From Marinilabiliales bacterium (lineage in GTDB: Bacteria; Bacteroidota; Bacteroidia; Bacteroidales; ML635J-15): DNA of 64,000 nucleotides. This document shows positions 58,301 through 64,000 of the stretch, in pieces. Where the stretch lies: assembly GCA_002869385.1 (NCBI GenBank), contig PKTB01000004.1:62001-126000 (forward strand), in the 5' to 3' direction. A program made the translations under genes and the position numbers. Under the pieces are notes generated by a model. It did not search any database. It had not been told where the DNA came from and saw only the letters and a list, made by a program, of their open reading frames with translations. Each line of letters opens with the position of its first letter. Position 1 is the first letter of the stretch.

Positions 58301-59386
58301 GCAAGATGTGTTTGCGGCACACCAGTTACACAGAATTGCCACTATAACAGATGGGCATCTTCTTTGTCAACAGGACCTATTTGGAATGTAAATTACAAAC
58401 TATACGTTTCAAACTGTAGTTTTCCTCCTACGTATTTATACTTATCCGACCCATACAAAGCGTATCAAACTTGCTGAAGTAAATCAACTAGTTTAGACCC
58501 TGTTGATGATATTGTAACAACTGATAAAACATTAAGTCTTTTATTAGATTCTGAAAATAACGAAATGAAATCGGGAGAAATAAATTCATCAACTGATTAT
58601 GAAAATCAACTTTTAAATCAAATGAATCAATATCAAAACTTATTTCACTCAGACAACTAAATATCATATAACACATACGCATCAGTCTATAATAGAATTC
58701 AGGAAATTATTGCAGAATACTTTATGAGTATAGATCTTGATTCCGAAGACTTTGAGTTTAATAATGCAGCAGATTTAGTGATTGATTTTAACAACTCTCT
58801 TACAATATCAGATGAAAACATAAGTGAATTTGATTACTATTGGTATAAGCTTGATGTAGCATTAATAAATCGTATGCGTAAAAATTATAATCTTGCGGCA
58901 GAAGAAATAGAATAATTACTTTCATACTATTCAACAAGTGAAATAATAGATCAATCTGATATTGAATTTGCAGAAAATTGGTTATGTGTTATAAATGCCG
59001 AAAAATTATTTTCTGAAGGCTTGCTTAGTGACGATGAATTTATAAACGCTATGGAAAACTGCCAAATATGTGAAGAAACACGCAGTTTACAAGATGATAA
59101 ATATGGAGCAGGTGAAGAAAAGTCAAGTCTTATTTCAAATGACTCTGATATTCAATTAAACATCAGTCCTAATCCAAATTCAGGGAATTTCATACTAACC
59201 ATCCATAACATTGAATCAGACTATGAAATTAAAATAATTAATTATTTGGGGCAACAGGTTCGTAATTATCAAAAAAACAAAGAAACACAAACAATTAGTG
59301 TTGAAGGTTTAAATCAGGGGCATTATTCTGTTGTTATTTTTGTAAATGGAGAAGTTTGTAAAACAGAAAAAATCATAGTAGAATAG
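55316..59386 (+). CDS. T9SS-secreted subtilisin-like protease with beta-helix region, four in-frame stops
   Basis: A single 1357-codon frame encodes a signal peptide (to about residue 22), an N-terminal prodomain-like region, an S8 protease domain (about 225-560), a right-handed beta-helix region (about 600-1000), a linker and a type A T9SS sorting domain (about 1285-1356, INISPNPNSGNFIL). The catalytic triad is visible: Asp257 (ILDSGV), His298 (SHGTNAAG) and Ser490 (NGTSAAAP). In-frame stops lie at 57053-57055 (TAA), 58475-58477 (TGA), 58658-58660 (TAA) and 58913-58915 (TAA). Glu or Gly fits each site, for example EEIE-LLSYY. The protease domain precedes all stops, but the sorting domain lies after them. 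A decayed gene cannot be excluded. Confidence 0.83.
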
Positions 59387-59410
59387 CAAATTGAATTTAT
59401 TTAACTTTAG

Positions 59411-59443
59411 TCACAGGTCAAATATTTGGCCTGTGATTTTTTT
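59411..59443 (+). terminator. Intrinsic terminator after the subtilase gene
   Basis: TCACAGG (59411-59417) pairs with CCTGTGA (59430-59436) around an inner CAAAT/ATTTG stem, followed by seven T. Confidence 0.85.
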
Positions 59444-60692
59444 ACTTCTTCAACTCTATTGCATTTACCTTATCAATCCAGTAGCGTTTTTCCTCATGGA
59501 AACGAGGTAAATTAATTGAATCAACAGGATCTGCTGGAGGCGGTTCAAATGCAAGAGGGTCAATTTTTTGTCCGTTCTCATGTACTTCATAGTGTAAGTG
59601 TGGACCTGTTGACCAGCCTGTAGAACCAACATAACCAATTATATCTCCCTGATTAACTCTGTCTCCGACATTGTATTGTCCAAAACGAGAGAAGTGCATA
59701 TAAACTGTTGTATAAACACTGTTATGCCTAATTGCAACATAGTATCCTGCACCTTCGCCATAAGTTCTTGTTACAATTGTTCCGTCAGATGCAGCATAAA
59801 CCGGTGTTACCATTGGAGCTGAAAAATCAACAGCCAGGTGTTCGGTAACTTTATGGAAAATCGGATGCATACGAGCATGTGAATATCTTGAACTGATATT
59901 TGTGTATTCAAGTGGTGCCAATAAGAAAGTTTTACGCATACTATTACCAACAGTATCGAAGAAACTTTGAACAGAATCTTCAGTAAATGGTACTGCCCAC
60001 AGCTCCTTACCTCCTTGATAAAATACACCTGCCTGAATATCGCCAATCCCAATTCGCTTATCTTCAACATATAATTCAGTGTACATAACCTTAAACCAGT
60101 CTCCCGGCTGTAATGCATAAAAATCCACTGTCCAAGCGAAGGTTTGAGACATTGCTAATGCTAACTCCCAACTATAGTCATTATCAAGCATAGTCTGCAA
60201 CAAAGAAAACTCAATTACCCCCGCTGCTTCAAGTTCCACTGTATCAATTTGCTTTTCCAGTTTTTCAATTAAAATAGTATCCGGATTGGTAAAATCATAC
60301 TTCGTGTATCTGACACTTGAGTTTTCGTAAACAAAAATCTTTGCCTGTGGAATCGAATCAATTATAGTATCAGAAAATACTGTAAATGGACGTCCGAGAT
60401 TAATTAAAGTTACATTAAATGTGTCTGATGACATTTTTGATATTTGGTCAACTTGCTGAGCTGTAATGCCATATCTGTTCATTATTGTTCCAAGAAAATC
60501 TCCTTTTCTAACTGTATCTGTGTAAATTGTCCAGCCTTCCAAAGGAATATTATATTTCATAGGAATCTCTTCTACTACTTCAACTACTTTCTCTTTTACT
60601 ACCGGCTCTTTTTTATTAATAACTACTATTAAAACAAGTGCAATAACAGCTATTACAACAATTGCTATTATATAAATAAATTTCTTTTTCAT
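59442..60692 (-). CDS. M23-family (LytM-type) peptidase
   Basis: The 416-residue protein has an N-terminal membrane helix (about 4-26), an OapA/LysM-like N-terminal region (about 50-130), and a C-terminal M23 domain (about 265-390). The zinc ligands are visible: His and Asp in HLAVDFSAP, and His in HLHYEVHENG. M23 enzymes cut peptidoglycan cross-bridges. The product is probably a periplasmic, membrane-anchored hydrolase in envelope remodelling. The frame is intact. Confidence 0.9.
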   Translation of the reverse strand: MKKKFIYIIAIVVIAVIALVLIVVINKKEPVVKEKVVEVVEEIPMKYNIPLEGWTIYTDTVRKGDFLGTIMNRYGITAQQVDQISKMSSDTFNVTLINLGRPFTVFSDTIIDSIPQAKIFVYENSSVRYTKYDFTNPDTILIEKLEKQIDTVELEAAGVIEFSLLQTMLDNDYSWELALAMSQTFAWTVDFYALQPGDWFKVMYTELYVEDKRIGIGDIQAGVFYQGGKELWAVPFTEDSVQSFFDTVGNSMRKTFLLAPLEYTNISSRYSHARMHPIFHKVTEHLAVDFSAPMVTPVYAASDGTIVTRTYGEGAGYYVAIRHNSVYTTVYMHFSRFGQYNVGDRVNQGDIIGYVGSTGWSTGPHLHYEVHENGQKIDPLAFEPPPADPVDSINLPRFHEEKRYWIDKVNAIELKK

Positions 60693-60926
60693 TTTAGATT
60701 TTCAATATGTTTAAGCCCGGAAATCTTAAAAAAATCAGGCTAAATAATGCTGACGAAGGTACGTAATTTTTAATAAATCTAATTTAGAAAAATGTAAATT
60801 TTATATTTATCCGTATTTTAAGAGGTTGAAATTAACAGTAACAACAAGCTTTTCGCCTCCTTTTGGTCACAAGATAATTGCAAATGGACTAATGTTTTTA
60901 TCAAAACGCCCCAAAAATGTTGAAAA

Positions 60927-60958
60927 TTTGGAAAGTATGCTCTATACATATATATTTG
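60927..60958 (+). promoter_or_regulatory. Promoter upstream of ileS
   Basis: TTTG (60927-60930), a 20-base gap and TATATTTG (60951-60958) match the Bacteroidota -33/-7 consensus. The ATG lies 26 bases downstream. No gene lies in 60693-60926. Confidence 0.68.
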
Positions 60959-60984
60959 CACGTTATTTTAAATTTTAATATAAA

Positions 60985-63900
60985 ATGAGTCAGAAGTTTC
61001 CTGAATACAAGCAGTTAGATCTTGCTGCAATCAACAAAGAGGTGGAAAAATGGTGGAAAGAAGAAAACACTTTTGAAAAGAGTATAGAAATTCGTAAAGA
61101 CAATAAGCCTTTTGTCTTTTTTGAGGGACCTCCATCTGCTAACGGAACTCCGGGCATTCATCATGTAATGGCAAGATCCATAAAAGATGTTGTATGTCGC
61201 TATAAAACACTTACCGGTCATAAGGTTGATAGAAAAGCCGGTTGGGATACACACGGTTTACCTGTTGAGCTAAGTGTCGAGAAAACTTTAGGAATTACAA
61301 AAGAAGATATAGGTAAAAAAATTACTGTTAAAGAATATAATAATACCTGCCGCAAGGAAGTAATGAAATATACTGACTTATGGGAAAACCTAACTCAACA
61401 AATGGGTTATTGGGTTGATATGGACAATCCATACATTACTTATGACAACAGATATATTGAAACAGTTTGGCATTTATTGAAAAAAATGTTCGACAAAGGT
61501 TTGTTGTACAAAGGATATACTATCCAGCCTTATTCACCTGCTGCGGGGACAGGACTAAGCACACACGAACTTAACCAACCCTGATGTTATAAGGATGTAA
61601 AAGACACAACCATTGTATCTCTATTTAAAGTAATTAAAAACGATTCATCAGCAAAGATTTATAAAGGAACAAATACAAGCTTATATTTCATGGCATGGAC
61701 AACCACACCATGGACACTACCATCAAATACTGCTTTAGCTGTAGGACCATCAATAAAATATGTAAAAGTTGAAACTTTCAATCCTTATTCAGGAAATAAA
61801 ATAAACGTAATCCTATGTAAAGACAGAGTTCCTGCTTATTTTAAAGCAGGAAATGATGAATTAAACTTTGATGAATATAAACCGGGTGATAAAAACATTC
61901 CATTCCGTATAGTTGAGGAATATTCAGGAAAGGAGCTTGCGGGTGCTGAATACGAACAACTAATCAATTGGGTGAATACAAAAACCCCTGCATTCAAGGT
62001 TATTCCCGGAGATTATGTAACTACTGAGGATGGTACTGGTATTGTTCATATTGCACCAACATTTGGTGCAGATGATGCTAGAGTAGCAAAAGCTGCCGGT
62101 ATTCCTGCAATGATACTTTACGATAAAGATGGAAACCTTGTTCCTATGGTTGATAAACAAGGTAGATTTTTTAGAATAGAAGACTTACATCCTGATTTTG
62201 TAAAGAATTACGTAAATATCGAAACTTATAGTGAATATGCAGGCAAGTTTGTGAAAAGCGAATACGATCCTGAAGCTGACAAAAAAGAAACTACTACAGA
62301 CATTGATATTGCCGTAATGTTAAAGCTTCAGGACAAAGCCTTTAAAATTGAAAAACATGTTCACAATTATCCTCATTGCTGGAGAACAGACAAACCGGTT
62401 CTTTACTATCCACTTGACTCATGGTTTATTAAAACAACAGCTGTAAAAGACAGGCTAATTGAGTTAAATAAAACTATTAACTGGAAGCCACAAAGCACGG
62501 GTGAAGGACGTTTTGGTAAATGGTTAGAAAACCTTGTCGACTGGAATCTAAGTCGCTCACGTTATTGGGGAACCCCTTTGCCAATCTGGAGTAAAGAAGA
62601 TGGTAGCGAAATAAAATGTATAGGTTCTGTTGAAGAATTAATGCAGGAAATTGGAAAGGCTGTTGAAAAAGGATATATGTCAGCGGATTTCTGGAAAGGA
62701 TTTAAACCGGGTGATTTCTCTAAAGAGAATTATGAAAAAGTTGACCTACACCGTCCTGATGTTGATGAAATTATTCTTGTTGCACAAGATGGCAGTAAAA
62801 TGTTCCGCGAGCCTGACCTTATTGATGTTTGGTTTGATTCTGGAGCTATGCCTTATGCACAATGGCACTGGCCTTTTGAAAACGCCGATAAATTTAACGA
62901 ACTATACCCTGCCGACTTTATTGCTGAAGGAGTAGATCAAACCAGAGGGTGGTTCTTTACTTTGCACGCAATCAGCACAATGATATCAGATTCAGTTTCT
63001 TATAAAAATATTATTTCAAACGGTCTGGTTCTCGATAAAGATGGAAATAAAATGTCAAAGCGTTTAGGTAATGCTGTAGACCCATTCTCTACAATGGATG
63101 AGTATGGAGCTGATGCTCTACGTTGGTACATGATTACAAATGCACAAGCATGGGATAACTTAAAGTTTGATATCTCTGGTGTTGATGAAGTAAAACGTAA
63201 ATTCTTCGGAACACTTTACAACACATACAACTTCTTTGCACTTTATGCTAATATTGATAGTTTTATCAATCAGGAAAAACAGGTAGTTTTCGACAAACGC
63301 CCCTAACTTGACAGATGGATATTAAGTTTACTTAACTCATTAGTAAAAGAAGTTGGTACTGCATACGAGAACTATGAAAATACAAAAGCAGGTAGATTAA
63401 TCCAAGTTTTTGTAATTGACCATCTTAGCAACTGGTATGTTCGTTTAGGGAGAAAACGTTATTGGGGTGGAGAATATGATGAAGAAAAAATATCTGCATA
63501 CCAAACTCTATATACCTGTTTAAATACCATTGCAAAACTAGCATCTCCAATTGCTCCATTCTTTATGGACAAATTATACAGAGACCTTAACACTACAACA
63601 CAAACAGAAAATTTTGAATCTGTACACCTAGCTAATTTTCCAGAAGTTCAGGAAAATGTAATTGACAAGTTACTGGAAGAAAGAATGCAAATGGCTCAGA
63701 CAATATCCTCTATGATATTAAGCTTAAGAAGAAAAGTTAGCATCAAAGTTCGTCAGCCACTTCAGAAAATCATGATTACGGTTATTAGTAATGAATTTGT
63801 AGAACAAATAAAAAAAGTTCAACAAATTATCATGACAGAAACTAATATTAAGGAAATTGAATTCATTTCTGACAGTTCTGACATACTTGTTAAAAAGATA

Positions 63901-64000
63901 AAAGCAAACTTCAAAGCCTTAGGTCCAAAATATGGCAAAATGATGAAACAGGTAGCTGCTGCCATCATGACGATGAGTCAAAAGGATATTGTTAAACTTG
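60985..64000 (+). CDS. ileS: Isoleucyl-tRNA synthetase, 3' end outside window, two in-frame stops
   Basis: The first 1005 codons of IleRS are present; the gene runs off the right edge. It charges tRNA-Ile. Motifs: the HIGH equivalent in PPSANGTPGIHHVMAR, the editing domain (about 230-430, TTPWTLPSNTALA), WNLSRSRYWGTPLPIW, IDVWFDSGAMPYAQ and the KMSKS equivalent GNKMSKRLGNAVDP. TGA at 61582-61584 (codon 200) interrupts HELNQP-CYKDVKD, where Gly is near-invariant. TAA at 63304-63306 (codon 774) interrupts DKRP-LDRWILSLL, where Glu is usual. Both fit a first-base G-to-T change. Homology continues in the same frame after each stop. Confidence 0.93.

Noticed and set aside
1..64000. Alternative genetic code (TGA as Gly, TAA/TAG as Glu)
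   Set aside because: TAA, TAG and TGA also end normal genes here, GAA and GGA remain the usual Glu and Gly codons, and many long genes have no internal stop. Missense changes of the same G-to-T type (polA, metK, hflX, atpA) and the ATT start cannot be explained by recoding.

Overview
The window is AT-rich and Bacteroidota-like, probably a gliding or type IX secretion (T9SS) lineage near Bacteroidales/Marinilabiliales. Evidence: TonB-dependent receptors with carboxypeptidase-regulatory-like N-termini, T9SS C-terminal sorting domains, a SprB-repeat adhesin, gldH, an ATP synthase operon without atpD/atpC, and promoters of the TTTG-N20-TAnnTTTG type with short leaders. No tRNA, rRNA, CRISPR array, transposase or phage gene was recognised.

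Layout. 1-4.6 kb: end of an unknown gene, then a Cys/His-rich small protein, a TonB receptor and an HMA metal-binding protein (a probable metal-uptake set), and an AraC-type regulator. 4.7-13.8 kb: a candidate small RNA, polA, a sirtuin, a 2-hydroxyacid dehydrogenase, a T9SS cargo protein, xth, hemW and a lipoprotein. 13.9-26.2 kb: a 1431-residue SprB/PKD adhesin with a small exported partner, a divergent PGK, a TonB receptor with a PKD protein, and a tandem PGK-PGK fusion. 26.4-33.5 kb: holB, PSP1-domain gene, gldH, trmB and an alkyltransferase-like gene, then a ferritin-like protein and a multi-PAS hybrid kinase. 33.5-39.5 kb: bactofilin plus the ATP synthase F0 and alpha/gamma/delta genes. 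39.7-46 kb: a SAM-II-like riboswitch with metK, an AI-2E transporter, lysC, upp and hflX. 45.7-51.1 kb: three TonB paralogues, an EamA transporter, an AhpD-like protein and miaB. 51.3-53.8 kb: DUF58, rbfA and a LolC/E permease. 54.3-64 kb: two T9SS cargo genes (one a 1356-residue subtilase/beta-helix protein), an M23 peptidase and the start of ileS.

The most striking feature is global. Twelve genes, including the housekeeping genes polA, metK and ileS and the PGK fusion, carry 20 in-frame stop codons, with homology continuing in the same frame after each. Wherever the lost residue can be guessed it is Glu (GAA/GAG to TAA/TAG) or Gly (GGA to TGA), with one probable Ser (TCA to TAA). All are G-to-T changes on one strand. 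Substitutions at near-invariant residues in polA, metK, hflX and atpA, and a lost ATG start in the LolC/E permease, fit the same transversion. A sequencing, DNA-damage or consensus artefact is the likeliest cause, not a new genetic code. Broken genes are therefore annotated as single loci, with the stops listed.
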